Positions 17,067 through 25,935 of a stretch of 64,000 nucleotides of DNA are shown here, one piece after another. Source of the DNA: Erwinia sp. JUb26 (lineage in GTDB: Bacteria; Pseudomonadota; Gammaproteobacteria; Enterobacterales; Enterobacteriaceae); contig NZ_RJVB01000007.1 in assembly GCF_003751505.1 (NCBI RefSeq), forward strand, positions 1 through 64,000. Direction: 5' to 3'. The position numbers and the translations under genes are program-made. Under the pieces are notes generated by a model. It did not search any database. It worked only from the letters and a program-made list of their open reading frames with translations, and was not told where the DNA came from. The first letter of the stretch is position 1, and each line of letters starts with the position of its first letter.

Positions 17067-17780
17067 ATGAAGAGTGAAACCGGGCTGAAAACGGCCTCTG
17101 ACCTGAGTGATAAGGACGAACCTATCTATCAGGCGCTAATGACGGCGATTGTTGAACATCAGCTGCCGCCGGGCAGTAAATTACCGGAAGAGGCACTTTC
17201 CGAGGTCTTTGGCGTGAGCCGCACCGGCATTCGCAAAGTGCTTCAGCGCCTCGCGGCGGTGCAAATGATCACCCTGACGCCCAAACGTGGTGCGCAGGTG
17301 GCAACTCCGTCCGTCGAAGAGGCACAGGATATCTTCCGCACCCGCAGCCTGATCGAGTGCGCCAATTTGCCTGACGTGCTGGCGCACTGCCAGGGGCCGC
17401 ATCTGGTGGCGCTGGAAAAAATTAACCAGCAGGAACAGCAGGCGCATGTCGTTCACGATGGCGCAGCGGCGATCCGCCTTTCAGCCGCATTCCATATTCA
17501 GCTACAGGCGATATCCGGCAATCAGGTGCTGACCGAAATGGTCACGCGCCTCAGCCAGCGCTCTTCGCTGGTGGTGGCGGCCTACGGCGCACCCTGGCAG
17601 CACGGCTGCCGCTGCGACGACCACGATCGGCTGCTGGAACTGCTGCGTGAGAAAGCGCTGGATCGCCTGACTGACGCATTACGGAAACATTTCGATCATA
17701 TTGTGGCCAGTCTGCACTTTGAGCGCAGCGGCGAAACGCTACCTGACTTTGCCCGCCTGTTTGCGGCAAAAGGAGCCTGA
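17067..17780 (+). CDS. hpxS: GntR-family (FadR subgroup) regulator HpxS
   Basis: A 237-residue transcription regulator. The N-terminal winged helix (about residues 18-80) shows the GntR pattern PPGSKLPEEALSEVFGVSRT followed by RKVLQRLAA. An all-helical FadR-type ligand domain follows (about 90-225), with Arg/His residues that could bind a ureide. A GGAGAAGG ribosome site precedes the ATG. It heads hpxSAB and overlaps none of its neighbours (2 bp to hpxA). In Klebsiella HpxS is a dual regulator responding to allantoin. Confidence 0.85.
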   Translation: MKSETGLKTASDLSDKDEPIYQALMTAIVEHQLPPGSKLPEEALSEVFGVSRTGIRKVLQRLAAVQMITLTPKRGAQVATPSVEEAQDIFRTRSLIECANLPDVLAHCQGPHLVALEKINQQEQQAHVVHDGAAAIRLSAAFHIQLQAISGNQVLTEMVTRLSQRSSLVVAAYGAPWQHGCRCDDHDRLLELLREKALDRLTDALRKHFDHIVASLHFERSGETLPDFARLFAAKGA

Positions 17781-17782
17781 GC

Positions 17783-18520
17783 ATGAATAAGCAGATCATT
17801 CAGGTGATCAATCCCAACACCAGCCTGGCGATGACCGAAACCATCGGCACGGCGGCACGTGCGGTGGCCGCCGGTAATACTGAGATTCTTGCCGTTTGCC
17901 CCCAGCAGGGCGTGCCTTCAATTGAAGGGCATTTCGACGAGGCGGTCGCGGCGATTGGCGTGCTGGAACAGATTAAGGCAGGGCGCGAGCAGGGCGCTCA
18001 GGGGCACGTCATCGCCTGTTTTGGCGATCCCGGCCTGCTGGCCGCGCGCGAATTGGCGCAGGGCCCGGTGGTGGGTATTGCCGAGGCTGCGATGCATATG
18101 GCGACAATGGTTGCCACCCGCTTTTCGATTGTCACCACGCTGCCGCGCACGGTGATTATTGCCCGCCATCTGCTGCGGCAGTACGGCTTTGAGCATCACT
18201 GTGCTGCGGTACACGCCATCGATTTACCGGTGCTGGCGCTGGAAGACGGCAGCGGCCTTGCGCAGGAAAAAGTGCGCCAGCGTTGTATACAAGCCATGCG
18301 CGAAGACGACAGCGGCGCCATTGTGCTCGGCTGCGGCGGCATGGCCGATCTGGCGAGAGAACTGACCCACGAACTCGGCGTACCGGTCATTGATGGCGTG
18401 GGTGCAGCGGTAAAAATGGTGGAGTCACTGCTGGCTCTGGGGTTAAACACCAGCAAGCATGGCGATCTGGATTATCCCATTCGAAAAACACTGTCAGGTC
18501 AGTTTGAGCGCCTAAACTAA
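17783..18520 (+). CDS. hpxA: Allantoin racemase (Asp/Glu/hydantoin racemase family)
   Basis: A 245-residue racemase expected to interconvert R- and S-allantoin. The family opening IQVINPNTSLAMTETI is clear, as are the two cysteines that act as acid/base pair: CFGDPGLLAARE and GCGGMADLARE. It begins 2 bp after hpxS and precedes the allantoinase gene, as in Klebsiella hpxSAB. Hydantoin racemase is the main alternative; the context favours allantoin. Confidence 0.87.
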   Translation: MNKQIIQVINPNTSLAMTETIGTAARAVAAGNTEILAVCPQQGVPSIEGHFDEAVAAIGVLEQIKAGREQGAQGHVIACFGDPGLLAARELAQGPVVGIAEAAMHMATMVATRFSIVTTLPRTVIIARHLLRQYGFEHHCAAVHAIDLPVLALEDGSGLAQEKVRQRCIQAMREDDSGAIVLGCGGMADLARELTHELGVPVIDGVGAAVKMVESLLALGLNTSKHGDLDYPIRKTLSGQFERLN

Positions 18521-18554
18521 GGCAACGATCTGTTCCGATACTAAGGATGTTTTG

Positions 18555-19514
18555 ATGAGCAATAGTCCGGAAAAGAAAGAATACAGCTTCAACAAAAACT
18601 ACCCGCGTGACCTGATTGGCTACGCAGGTAATCCCCCACACGCCGCCTGGCCGGGTAAAGCGCGGATTGCCGTACAGTTCGTACTCAACTACGAAGAGGG
18701 CGCGGAAAACAACGTCCTGCACGGTGATGCGGGCTCCGAACAGTTCCTGTCCGATATCATCGGCGCGGCAAGTTATCCCGAGCGGCATATGTCGATGGAT
18801 TCGCTGTATGAATACGGCTCCCGCGCCGGGTTCTGGCGCATCCACAATGAGTTTCAGAAGCGCAACCTGCCGCTGACGGTATTCGGTGTGGCGATGGCGC
18901 TGGCCCGCCATCCGGAAATCGTCGAGGCGATCAAAAACGCCGATTACGACGTCGTCAGCCACGGCTGGCGCTGGATCCACTACCAGGGAATGGATGCGAA
19001 AACCGAGCGCCAGCACATGCAGCAGGCGCTGGATACGCTCACCGATCTGTTTGGCAAAACGCCAACGGGCTGGTACACCGGGCGCGACAGTCCAAACACG
19101 CGTCGGCTGGTGGTGGAGCAGGGCGGGTTAACCTACGACAGTGACTATTACGGCGACGATCTGCCGTTCTGGACCCAGGTCACCTGTCAGGATGGCACCG
19201 TTAAACCGCACCTGATTATTCCCTACACCCTGGAAACCAACGATATGCGTTTTGCCACGCCGCAGGGTTTTAATACCGCAGAGCAGTTCTACACCTATCT
19301 GCGTGACAGCTTCGATGTGCTGTATGAAGAGGGGGAAACCTCGCCGAAAATGCTTTCCATCGGCATGCACTGTCGCCTGCTTGGCCGCCCGGGCCGGTTC
19401 CGCGCGCTGCAGCGCTTCCTGGATCATATCCAGCAGCATGATAACGTCTGGATTTGTACCCGCCAGCAGATCGCCGAACACTGGGTAAAAACGCATCCGG
19501 CACCGCAGGCCTGA
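18555..19514 (+). CDS. hpxB: Allantoinase, polysaccharide-deacetylase-like (PuuE/HpxB)
   Basis: A 319-residue cofactor-independent allantoinase of the NodB/PuuE fold, converting allantoin to allantoate. Characteristic blocks are RDLIGYAGNPPHAAWP at the N terminus, SHGWRWIHYQ in the middle and GWYTGRDSPNTRRLV. The ATG at 18555 is preferred over the TTG just before it because AAGGA at 18543-18547 is spaced 7 bp away. It is the last gene of hpxSAB and is followed by a strong terminator. Confidence 0.9.
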   Translation: MSNSPEKKEYSFNKNYPRDLIGYAGNPPHAAWPGKARIAVQFVLNYEEGAENNVLHGDAGSEQFLSDIIGAASYPERHMSMDSLYEYGSRAGFWRIHNEFQKRNLPLTVFGVAMALARHPEIVEAIKNADYDVVSHGWRWIHYQGMDAKTERQHMQQALDTLTDLFGKTPTGWYTGRDSPNTRRLVVEQGGLTYDSDYYGDDLPFWTQVTCQDGTVKPHLIIPYTLETNDMRFATPQGFNTAEQFYTYLRDSFDVLYEEGETSPKMLSIGMHCRLLGRPGRFRALQRFLDHIQQHDNVWICTRQQIAEHWVKTHPAPQA

Positions 19515-19517
19515 TCG

Positions 19518-19547
19518 AAAAACGGATGGGGAAACCCATCCGTTTTT
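19518..19547. terminator. Bidirectional terminator between hpxB and hpxZ
   Basis: AAAAACGGATGGG/CCCATCCGTTTTT, a 13-bp stem with a GAAA tetraloop and T-runs on both strands, between convergent hpxSAB and hpxWXYZ operons. Confidence 0.92.
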
Positions 19548-19568
19548 GACATTATCGGCGACTGAAAA

Positions 19569-19952
19569 TCAGGGAATTAAACTGACCTGTGCCGCAACAA
19601 TTCGCCAGCCGCAGGGCAGTTTCACCCAGGTCTGCTGCTGACGCCCGATTCTACCGCTGCCCTCGCGGGTAAATTCGGTGCTGCAAACGGCAAAATCCTC
19701 GCCGAAGGTGGATATCACCGTGTTTTGCAGCTGGCGGTTCAGACCGGCGGGCGAGCGTGATGCGCGGAATTCGCGGATGGCGTCGATACCATACAGATTC
19801 TCACCGGCCCCCAGGCGTACGGTGCGCTCATCGTGCCAGAACAGCTCATCCAGAACGACGGTATCGTTACTGATTAAGGCTTCCTCGTAGCGGTAAAAGG
19901 CCGCCGTCACTTCAGCAAGGATCGCCGGGCGATCGATATGTTCACTTTTCAT
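19569..19952 (-). CDS. hpxZ: HpxZ, AtzH-like (DUF3225) protein
   Basis: A 127-residue SnoaL/NTF2-fold protein with the DUF3225 pattern FYRYEEALISND followed by ELFWHDERTVRLG. In the Klebsiella oxamate cluster the equivalent gene closes hpxWXYZ. AtzH-like proteins accompany amidases and have no settled activity. The start at 19952 (MKSEHIDRP) has GGAAGA upstream and overlaps the end of hpxY by 11 bp, so the two are translationally linked. Confidence 0.85.
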   Translation of the reverse strand: MKSEHIDRPAILAEVTAAFYRYEEALISNDTVVLDELFWHDERTVRLGAGENLYGIDAIREFRASRSPAGLNRQLQNTVISTFGEDFAVCSTEFTREGSGRIGRQQQTWVKLPCGWRIVAAQVSLIP

Positions 19953-21351
19953 TTTTATCTTCCATGTTTGCAGGCGTCGCCTGCGCAATTCCCATCCGCT
20001 CCAGTGCCCTGGCGGCACGCAGACAGGCCTGTTCGTTAAACGGTGCCGCGATCAGCTGCAGGCCAATCGGCAAGCCACTCGCCGCCATTAACGGGACGGT
20101 AGCGACCGGCAGTCCGAGGAATGAAATCGGCTGGGCCAGCATGCCCATACTCGCGCGGGTTGGCAAGTCGTTGCCATTAATGCGCATGGTCGGCTGACCA
20201 ATCAGCGTGGCGCAGGTCGGCGTGGCGGGGGCGATCAGCACATCGACATCTCTGAACAGCGCCAGCGCCTGCTGCTGGCAGTGGCGGCGAAAACGTTGGG
20301 CCTGAACGTACCATGCGGAGGGGAGCATGGCACCGGCCAGCAGCCGCTCACGGGAAGCCGGTTCAAAGCGCTCCGGCGACTGCTTCAGCGCGGGCAGATA
20401 GTGGTTTCCGCCCTCGGCGGCCGTCAGGATAAACGCCGACGCGCGGGCCAGTTCGGCCTCCGGCAGCAGAAGCTCCTCGCTGGCTCCCAGCGCTTTTGCC
20501 GCGGTGGCCACGGCGGTGCGGGCGTGCTCATCGCACCACTGTTGGAAATATCCGCCCAGCACACCAACGCGCAGGCCGTCAATCCCGCGATCCAGCTGTG
20601 GAACGGTGGTGGCAGACGGCTCACTCGCCTGAAATGCATCGCTGGGATCGTTGCCCTGCAGGACATCGTACACTTCTGCCAGATCGCTGACCCGGCGTGC
20701 CAGCGGGCCGATATGATCGAGGCTGGCAACAAACGGATGACTCCCGCTGCGCGACAGCCTGCCAAACGTCGGCTTCAGCCCAAATATCCCGCACAGCGAG
20801 GCCGGCACGCGAATAGAGCCGTTGGTATCGGTGCCGAGGGCGAAGTGCACCATCCCGGCGGCCACGGCGGCTGCAGAACCGCCGGACGACCCTCCGGCAA
20901 TACGCGAAGTATCATGCGGGTTTCGCGTTGCGCCATAGTGGGTGTTTTCGGTGGTGAAACCGTAGGCGTAGGCATCCATATTCAGCATGCCTGACAGCAT
21001 TGCTCCGCTGGCGGTCAGCTGCCGCACCGCCCAGGCATCCTCCCTGGCAACGGGACGGTCGCTGAACAGGCTGGCTCCGGCCAGTGTGGTATGACCGGCC
21101 ACATCAAACAGGTTTTTAACCGCGTAAGGCACGCCGGCCAGTGCGGGAAGAGGCTGGCCGTCATGCCGCAGGCGATCGAGGCGCTGAGCCTCCTGCAGCA
21201 TGCGATCTCGGGTGACGCCGGTCCAGGCGTTAATCGCCGGGTTGTGCCGTTCTATCGCCGCAAGCGTGCAGTCGGCAATATCCGTGGCGCTCAGATCGCC
21301 CGTTGCCAGCGCCTGGCGGATTTCAGTGATGGAGAGCGCGGCCAGATTCAT
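19942..21351 (-). CDS. hpxY: HpxY, AtzE-family amidase
   Basis: A 469-residue amidase-signature hydrolase. The Ser-cis-Ser-Lys triad is visible: Lys in [12 protein letters not shown], and the serine pair in [17 protein letters not shown] and [15 protein letters not shown]. It is encoded between hpxX and hpxZ with overlapping ends, forming an amidase with a small AtzG-like partner (HpxX). It is thought to act on ureide/oxamate-type amides in purine nitrogen recovery; the precise substrate is not known. Confidence 0.87.
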   Translation of the reverse strand: MNLAALSITEIRQALATGDLSATDIADCTLAAIERHNPAINAWTGVTRDRMLQEAQRLDRLRHDGQPLPALAGVPYAVKNLFDVAGHTTLAGASLFSDRPVAREDAWAVRQLTASGAMLSGMLNMDAYAYGFTTENTHYGATRNPHDTSRIAGGSSGGSAAAVAAGMVHFALGTDTNGSIRVPASLCGIFGLKPTFGRLSRSGSHPFVASLDHIGPLARRVSDLAEVYDVLQGNDPSDAFQASEPSATTVPQLDRGIDGLRVGVLGGYFQQWCDEHARTAVATAAKALGASEELLLPEAELARASAFILTAAEGGNHYLPALKQSPERFEPASRERLLAGAMLPSAWYVQAQRFRRHCQQQALALFRDVDVLIAPATPTCATLIGQPTMRINGNDLPTRASMGMLAQPISFLGLPVATVPLMAASGLPIGLQLIAAPFNEQACLRAARALERMGIAQATPANMEDKNEK

Positions 21352-21536
21352 GCTTTATACACTCCCGCCACTTCCAGCCGATCATCCAGCGGAAAGGCCA
21401 TCAGCGGCGCAGCCATCGCGGCAATGCGGGTGAACTGCACCAGCAGCTCGGCACGTCGCGATTCATCCAGATCCATGCCGAGGATCTGCTCCATCTGTAA
21501 AATATACGTTGCCCAGTCGGGCTGAGTTGGCGTCAT
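21348..21536 (-). CDS. hpxX: HpxX, AtzG-like (DUF4089) small subunit
   Basis: A 62-residue protein of the DUF4089/AtzG-like family, with the pattern LGMDLDESRRAELLVQFTRIA and a C-terminal FPLDDRLEVAGVY. AtzG stabilises the amidase AtzE in the cyanuric acid pathway; by analogy this should be a subunit of HpxY, whose start overlaps its stop by 4 bp. It lies 12 bp after hpxW. Confidence 0.87.
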   Translation of the reverse strand: MTPTQPDWATYILQMEQILGMDLDESRRAELLVQFTRIAAMAAPLMAFPLDDRLEVAGVYKA

Positions 21537-21548
21537 GTTCTTCTCCTG

Positions 21549-23135
21549 CTAAAAACCGGCGGCGCTGCCGTTGCTGCGGGGATCGAAAGCCCCTTCCAGC
21601 ATGCCGTTGGTATGGCGGACGATCGCACCCGCGTGGCCCACCGCCTCGCTGAAATCGGGCAGCAGCTCGACCTCATGTCCCAGCGCCCGCAGCGCACTGA
21701 TGGTCTCCGCGCTGAAACGTCCTTCCAGCTTCAGGGAATCGGACAGCTGCCCCCAGGTGCGGCCCAGCAGCCAGCGCGGCGCGCTGAGCGACTGCTGCAG
21801 CGGCATTCCCTGGACGACATGGCGGGTGAAAATGGCGGCCTGGGTCTGCGGCTGGCCGTCGCCGCCCATCGATCCGTAAACCAGCGTGCGGCCATCGTTC
21901 AGCCGTGCGGCCGCCGGATTGAGGGTATGGAACGGTTGTTTCCCGGGAGCCAGCGCCAGCAGATGATCGGCATCCAGGCTGAACGATGCACCGCGATTCT
22001 GCCAGGTGATTCCGGTGCCCGGCAGCACGACGCCGCTGCCGAACTCGTGGTAGATACTTTGAATAAAGGAGACGGATAGCCCGCTGCTGTCCATCACGCC
22101 CATCCAGACGGTATCACCCGGGCCTTTGCCGTTGCCCCACGATGCGGCCTGATTGATATCGATCCGATCGGCAAGCTGCTTCAGGCGCTCGGGCGTCAGC
22201 AGCGACTGCACCTCTTCGCGCATAAAGCGCGGATCGGTGATATGGCTGTCGCGCAGGCCGAAAGCCAGCTTGGTGGCTTCCACGATGCGGTGGATGGTTT
22301 GCGCCTCGTCCGCATTTTCCATCGCCAGACAATCGGTGATGCCCAGAATGGCCAGCGATACCAGGCCCTGGGTGGGCGGAGTCATATTGTAGATGTCGCC
22401 GGACCGGTGGCGAATACGCAGCGGCGTGCGGCGCTGTGCCTGCTGCCGATTGAGATCCTCCAGCGTGATCGGCATTCCGAGCTGCGACATCTCTGCGGCC
22501 AGCCGCTGTGCCAGCGGGCCGCGATAGAACGTTTCCAGCCCTTCATCTGCCAGCTGGATCAGCGTAGCGGCAAGGTCTGGCTGCACAAAGCGGCTTCCCG
22601 CTTTCGGGATCTCATTCCCCGGTAAGAACGTGGCGGCGAAACCGGGCTGTTCAGCCAGTTCGGCGTATTTGCTGGCGGTGGCTTCAGCCTGAGATGCGGT
22701 GATCGGAATGCCGTCCGCCGCATAGCGGATCGCATCATTTAACAGACGAGCCAGCGGCAGGGCATCGCCACCGTACTCGGCGGATACGGCCAGCGCTTCG
22801 GACCAGCCGCTGACGGTTCCCGCCACGGTCAGTGCCGATTTCGGGCCGCGATGCGGAATATGGCTTTCGCCGGCGTAAAAGTCGAGATCGGCCAGCGAGC
22901 CTGCTGAACCGCTGGCATCAATGGCAACCGGCTCGCCGCCCGGCGGAACGATCAGCCAGAAGCCGTCGCCGCCCAGCCCGTTCATATGGGGATAGACCAC
23001 CGCAATGGTGGCTGCGGCAGCGACCATGGCTTCTATGGCGTTGCCTCCCGCCCGTAAAACTCCCAGCGCGCTCTCGCTGGCCAGATGATGTGGGGTCACT
23101 GCCATCCCCTGCGGTGCCATATTGCTCTGATTCAT
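21549..23135 (-). CDS. hpxW: Oxamate amidohydrolase HpxW (gamma-glutamyltransferase-like)
   Basis: A 528-residue Ntn-hydrolase of the GGT superfamily. Self-cleavage is expected before the threonine in GPGDTVWMGVMD, which would become the N-terminal nucleophile of the small subunit. GGDGFWL and GSMGGDGQPQTQA are further GGT-family blocks. No signal peptide is seen, unlike periplasmic GGT. The Klebsiella homologue hydrolyses oxamate to oxalate and ammonia. It is first in hpxWXYZ, divergent from the RpiR regulator. Confidence 0.88.
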   Translation of the reverse strand: MNQSNMAPQGMAVTPHHLASESALGVLRAGGNAIEAMVAAAATIAVVYPHMNGLGGDGFWLIVPPGGEPVAIDASGSAGSLADLDFYAGESHIPHRGPKSALTVAGTVSGWSEALAVSAEYGGDALPLARLLNDAIRYAADGIPITASQAEATASKYAELAEQPGFAATFLPGNEIPKAGSRFVQPDLAATLIQLADEGLETFYRGPLAQRLAAEMSQLGMPITLEDLNRQQAQRRTPLRIRHRSGDIYNMTPPTQGLVSLAILGITDCLAMENADEAQTIHRIVEATKLAFGLRDSHITDPRFMREEVQSLLTPERLKQLADRIDINQAASWGNGKGPGDTVWMGVMDSSGLSVSFIQSIYHEFGSGVVLPGTGITWQNRGASFSLDADHLLALAPGKQPFHTLNPAAARLNDGRTLVYGSMGGDGQPQTQAAIFTRHVVQGMPLQQSLSAPRWLLGRTWGQLSDSLKLEGRFSAETISALRALGHEVELLPDFSEAVGHAGAIVRHTNGMLEGAFDPRSNGSAAGF

Positions 23136-23172
23136 ATTATTCTCGTTATTGCTCGAACTGACTCTGACTCAA

Positions 23173-23188
23173 GCAAGAGTCATTCCAG
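23173..23188 (-). promoter_or_regulatory. Candidate sigma-54 promoter for hpxWXYZ
   Basis: Minus strand CTGGAATGACTCTTGC has the TGG(A/C)A(C/T)-N5-TTGC arrangement, with GG and GC exactly 10 bases apart. The -12 element lies about 38 bp before the hpxW start. It fits nitrogen control of this operon. Confidence 0.5.
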
Positions 23189-23337
23189 TTTTTTCATCAT
23201 AATCAGGGCGGCGTTCAGTACTGGGGTGTGGGACGACGAATTGACGGCCGGGCAAGGTTTTTCAGCCGTCGCTACAGACAGGCACGTTATTTGTATATGA
23301 TCGGTGGAATGAAACAAAAGTTACAGGATGCATAGAC

Positions 23338-24177
23338 ATGAAGCAGCTTGATGAACGCCTGCGCGGTCACTATGCGCAACTCTCGCCGCAGGAGCAGCGT
23401 ATTGCGGATTTCGTTTTCGATCATTACGACGACCTGATCGGCTATAACAGCGCGGAACTAGCACGGTTGAGCGGGGTATCGAAGGCCACGGTGAGCCGCC
23501 TGTTTAAACGCCTGGGCTATGACACCTATAAAGATATGCGCAGCGAAATGCGTACGCTGCGTCAGAGCGGCATGCCGCTGACGGATGTCCGTGACGCGGT
23601 ACAGGGAAACACACTGTTAGCCCGCCACTACAAGCAGGAAATGGCGAATCTCACGCAGTGGGTGAATGCCCTCGACAGCACGCATTTCGGCCAGGTCGTT
23701 AATGCACTGTGTGAGAGCCAGCGGATATTCATTATTGGCTTACGCAACTCGTATCCGGTCGCGCTGCACTTGCGCCAGCAGCTTCTTCAGGTCAGGAGCC
23801 GGGTGCAGCTGCTGCCGCAGCCGGGGCAAACCTTTTCTGAAGAGCTGATCGACATCACGCCGGAGGACCTGGTGGTGGTGGTGGCGTTTCGCCGCCGCCC
23901 GCGCATCATCCGGCCGCTGTTACAGCAGCTGCAGCAGCGCCATATCCCTACGCTGGTGATGTGCGAACCTCAGGCACAGCCAACCCTCGGGCTGGCGCGC
24001 TGGCAGCTGTGCGCGCCGCTGGACAGCGTATCGGCCTTCGACAGCTATTCGGCGGCCAACAGCCTGGTGAACCTGCTGTCGAATGCCGTTTTGCATGAGT
24101 TACTCAGCAACGGGCGTCAGCGGATCCATCAAATTGCCGACCTTTACGGTGAACTGGACGAGCTGGAACAGCGCTGA
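23338..24177 (+). CDS. RpiR-family transcriptional regulator of the hpx locus
   Basis: A 279-residue regulator with an N-terminal HTH_6 domain (about residues 1-75: LSPQEQRIADFVFDHYDD, then ARLSGVSKATVSRLFKRLG) and a C-terminal SIS domain (about 110-260) with RIFIIGLRNSYPVA as the first sugar-phosphate-binding loop. It is divergent from hpxWXYZ and upstream of the ABC-hpxJK operon, so it likely senses an intermediate of ureide breakdown. The Klebsiella locus has a regulator in a similar place, but I do not assign its letter. Confidence 0.8.
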   Translation: MKQLDERLRGHYAQLSPQEQRIADFVFDHYDDLIGYNSAELARLSGVSKATVSRLFKRLGYDTYKDMRSEMRTLRQSGMPLTDVRDAVQGNTLLARHYKQEMANLTQWVNALDSTHFGQVVNALCESQRIFIIGLRNSYPVALHLRQQLLQVRSRVQLLPQPGQTFSEELIDITPEDLVVVVAFRRRPRIIRPLLQQLQQRHIPTLVMCEPQAQPTLGLARWQLCAPLDSVSAFDSYSAANSLVNLLSNAVLHELLSNGRQRIHQIADLYGELDELEQR

Positions 24178-24180
24178 TGG

Positions 24181-24197
24181 GGCACTAATTTGGTGCT
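24181..24197. promoter_or_regulatory. NtrC-type enhancer site
   Basis: GGCACTAATTTGGTGCT closely follows the NtrC consensus TGCAC-N5-TGGTGCA. A weaker dyad, GGCAGCAGTCGGTGCC, lies just downstream (about 24212-24227). Both are roughly 180-225 bp upstream of the sigma-54 promoter at 24404, the usual enhancer distance. Confidence 0.65.
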
Positions 24198-24403
24198 TTG
24201 CCTGATTATGGGGCAGCAGTCGGTGCCCCTTTTTATTGCGCTTTTCCCGTGTCCTGATATGCCTTTTCTGATTTTTTTCGTCGTAATAACCCGTTTTTTA
24301 TCGTGGAATCTCTTCCGTGTATTCTGATTTTAAACAGGTTTTATCAAGGGTGTGGCGTACGGCCACCGATTTCAGCAAGAAAAATCAACGCTAAAATCCC
24401 CGG

Positions 24404-24419
24404 TGGCACATTAGTTGCA
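24404..24419 (+). promoter_or_regulatory. Sigma-54 (RpoN) promoter of the ABC-hpxJK operon
   Basis: TGGCACATTAGTTGCA is an exact match to the -24/-12 consensus TGGCAC-N5-TTGCA. Transcription should begin near 24430, about 45 bp before the binding-protein gene. Confidence 0.8.
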
Positions 24420-24473
24420 AATAAATTCTTTAAGAATCTTTCGTTTCATGATGTATTAACTGGGGAAGTGAGA

Positions 24474-25256
24474 ATGAAAAAAGGCTTATTTGCATTACTG
24501 GCTGGCGCTTTACTGCTGACGTCTACCGCTTCGGCGCTGGCGGATCAATTACAAGATATTGAAAAACGTGGCGTTATCCGTATTGCCGTGCCGCAGGATT
24601 TCCCTCCGTTTGGTTCAGTGGGCACCGACCTGCAGCCGCAGGGCTATGACATTGATATGGCGAAGTACCTGGCGAAGCAAATGAAACTTAAGTTGCAGCT
24701 GGTGCCGGTCACCAGCGCAAACCGCGTGCCTTATCTGCAAACGGATAAAGTGGACCTGGTGATTTCCAGCCTGGGTAAAAACCCGGAACGTGAAAAAGTG
24801 ATCGACTTCAGCCGCGCCTATGCGCCGTTCTTCCTCGGTGTGTTTGGCCCGAAAGATGGCACCCTAAAAGATGCGGCGGATCTGAGCGGCAAATCCATTG
24901 GCGTCACCCGCGGTGCCGTTGAGGATATGGTGCTGACCAGCGTGGCGCCGAAAGAGGCGGAAGTGAAGCGTTACGAAGACAACAACACCACGCTGTCGGC
25001 GTATCTGTCTGGACAGGTGCAGTATGTGGCGACCGGTAACCTGGTCGTGGCCGCTATTGCCCGCCAGAACGCGGACAAAGCGCCGGTAGCGAAGTTTATG
25101 CTGAAAGACTCGCCGTGCTTTATCGGCATGAAGAAGAATGAACCGGCGCTGAAGGCCAAAGTCGATGAGCTGATCGGCCAGGCGCTGAAGGACGATACGC
25201 TGAACAAACTGTCGCAGGAGTGGCTGAAAGCGCCATTGCCCGCTGACCTGGGTTAA
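24474..25256 (+). CDS. ABC transporter periplasmic binding protein (hpx operon)
   Basis: A 260-residue family 3 solute-binding protein. The Sec signal peptide MKKGLFALLAGALLLTSTAS followed by an ALA-D cleavage region fixes the start at 24474. The mature part shows the family pattern RGVIRIAVPQDFPPFGS, GYDIDMAKYLAKQM and DLVISSLGKNPEREKVIDFS. It starts an operon with two permeases, an ATPase and hpxJK under a sigma-54 promoter. A ureide such as allantoate, or an amino acid, is the likely ligand. Confidence 0.85.
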   Translation: MKKGLFALLAGALLLTSTASALADQLQDIEKRGVIRIAVPQDFPPFGSVGTDLQPQGYDIDMAKYLAKQMKLKLQLVPVTSANRVPYLQTDKVDLVISSLGKNPEREKVIDFSRAYAPFFLGVFGPKDGTLKDAADLSGKSIGVTRGAVEDMVLTSVAPKEAEVKRYEDNNTTLSAYLSGQVQYVATGNLVVAAIARQNADKAPVAKFMLKDSPCFIGMKKNEPALKAKVDELIGQALKDDTLNKLSQEWLKAPLPADLG

Positions 25257-25269
25257 TCGGGACTGACTG

Positions 25270-25935
25270 ATGATCGGGCAACTGAATTTTCCTGCGCTGT
25301 GGCCCTACTGGCCGGAACTGGTTTCCGGCCTGTGGGTGACCATCCAGCTGACGGTGATGGCGACCGTAGGGGGCGTGGGGTTGGGTATTCTGGGTGCTGC
25401 GCTTCGAAGCGGCACACCCTCCATACTCAGCCGCTGCTGGGGCGCTTACGTCGAACTGATCCGCAACACGCCGTTTGTGGTTCAGCTGTTTTTTATCGTT
25501 TTCGGCCTGCCCAACCTGGGCCTGAAACTGACCGCCGGAGAGGCGGCGCTGCTGGCGATGCTGATTAACCTCGGTGCCTACAGCACGGAAATCATCCGCG
25601 CCGGTATTCAGGTGACGCCGAAAGGGCAGTGGGAGGCCGGTCGCGTGCTGGGCTTAACCCGCACCCAGACGTTTATCCGCGTGGTGCTGCCGCCGTCGAT
25701 GAAGCGCATTTATCCGGCGCTGGTGAGCCAGTGCATTATCGTGATGCTCGGCTCCTCGGTGGTGTCGCAGGTCTCTTATGAAGAGCTGACCTTTGCCGCC
25801 AACCTGATCCAGTCGCGGACGTTTTTGAGTTTTGAAGTGTATCTGGTGACCACGCTGATGTATCTGGCGCTGTCGATTGCCATGCGTCAGCTGCTGCTGG
25901 CCGCCGGGCGTAAATGGTTCGGGGAGCAGCCGTAA
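25270..25935 (+). CDS. ABC transporter permease 1 (HisMQ family)
   Basis: A 221-residue inner-membrane permease with about five hydrophobic segments. The cytoplasmic EAA loop appears as GQWEAGRVLGLTRTQTFIRV. The family motif LIRNTPFVVQLFFIVFGLP is present in the N-terminal half. It is 13 bp after the binding-protein gene and shares one base with the second permease gene, so the two probably form a heterodimeric channel. Confidence 0.87.
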   Translation: MIGQLNFPALWPYWPELVSGLWVTIQLTVMATVGGVGLGILGAALRSGTPSILSRCWGAYVELIRNTPFVVQLFFIVFGLPNLGLKLTAGEAALLAMLINLGAYSTEIIRAGIQVTPKGQWEAGRVLGLTRTQTFIRVVLPPSMKRIYPALVSQCIIVMLGSSVVSQVSYEELTFAANLIQSRTFLSFEVYLVTTLMYLALSIAMRQLLLAAGRKWFGEQP

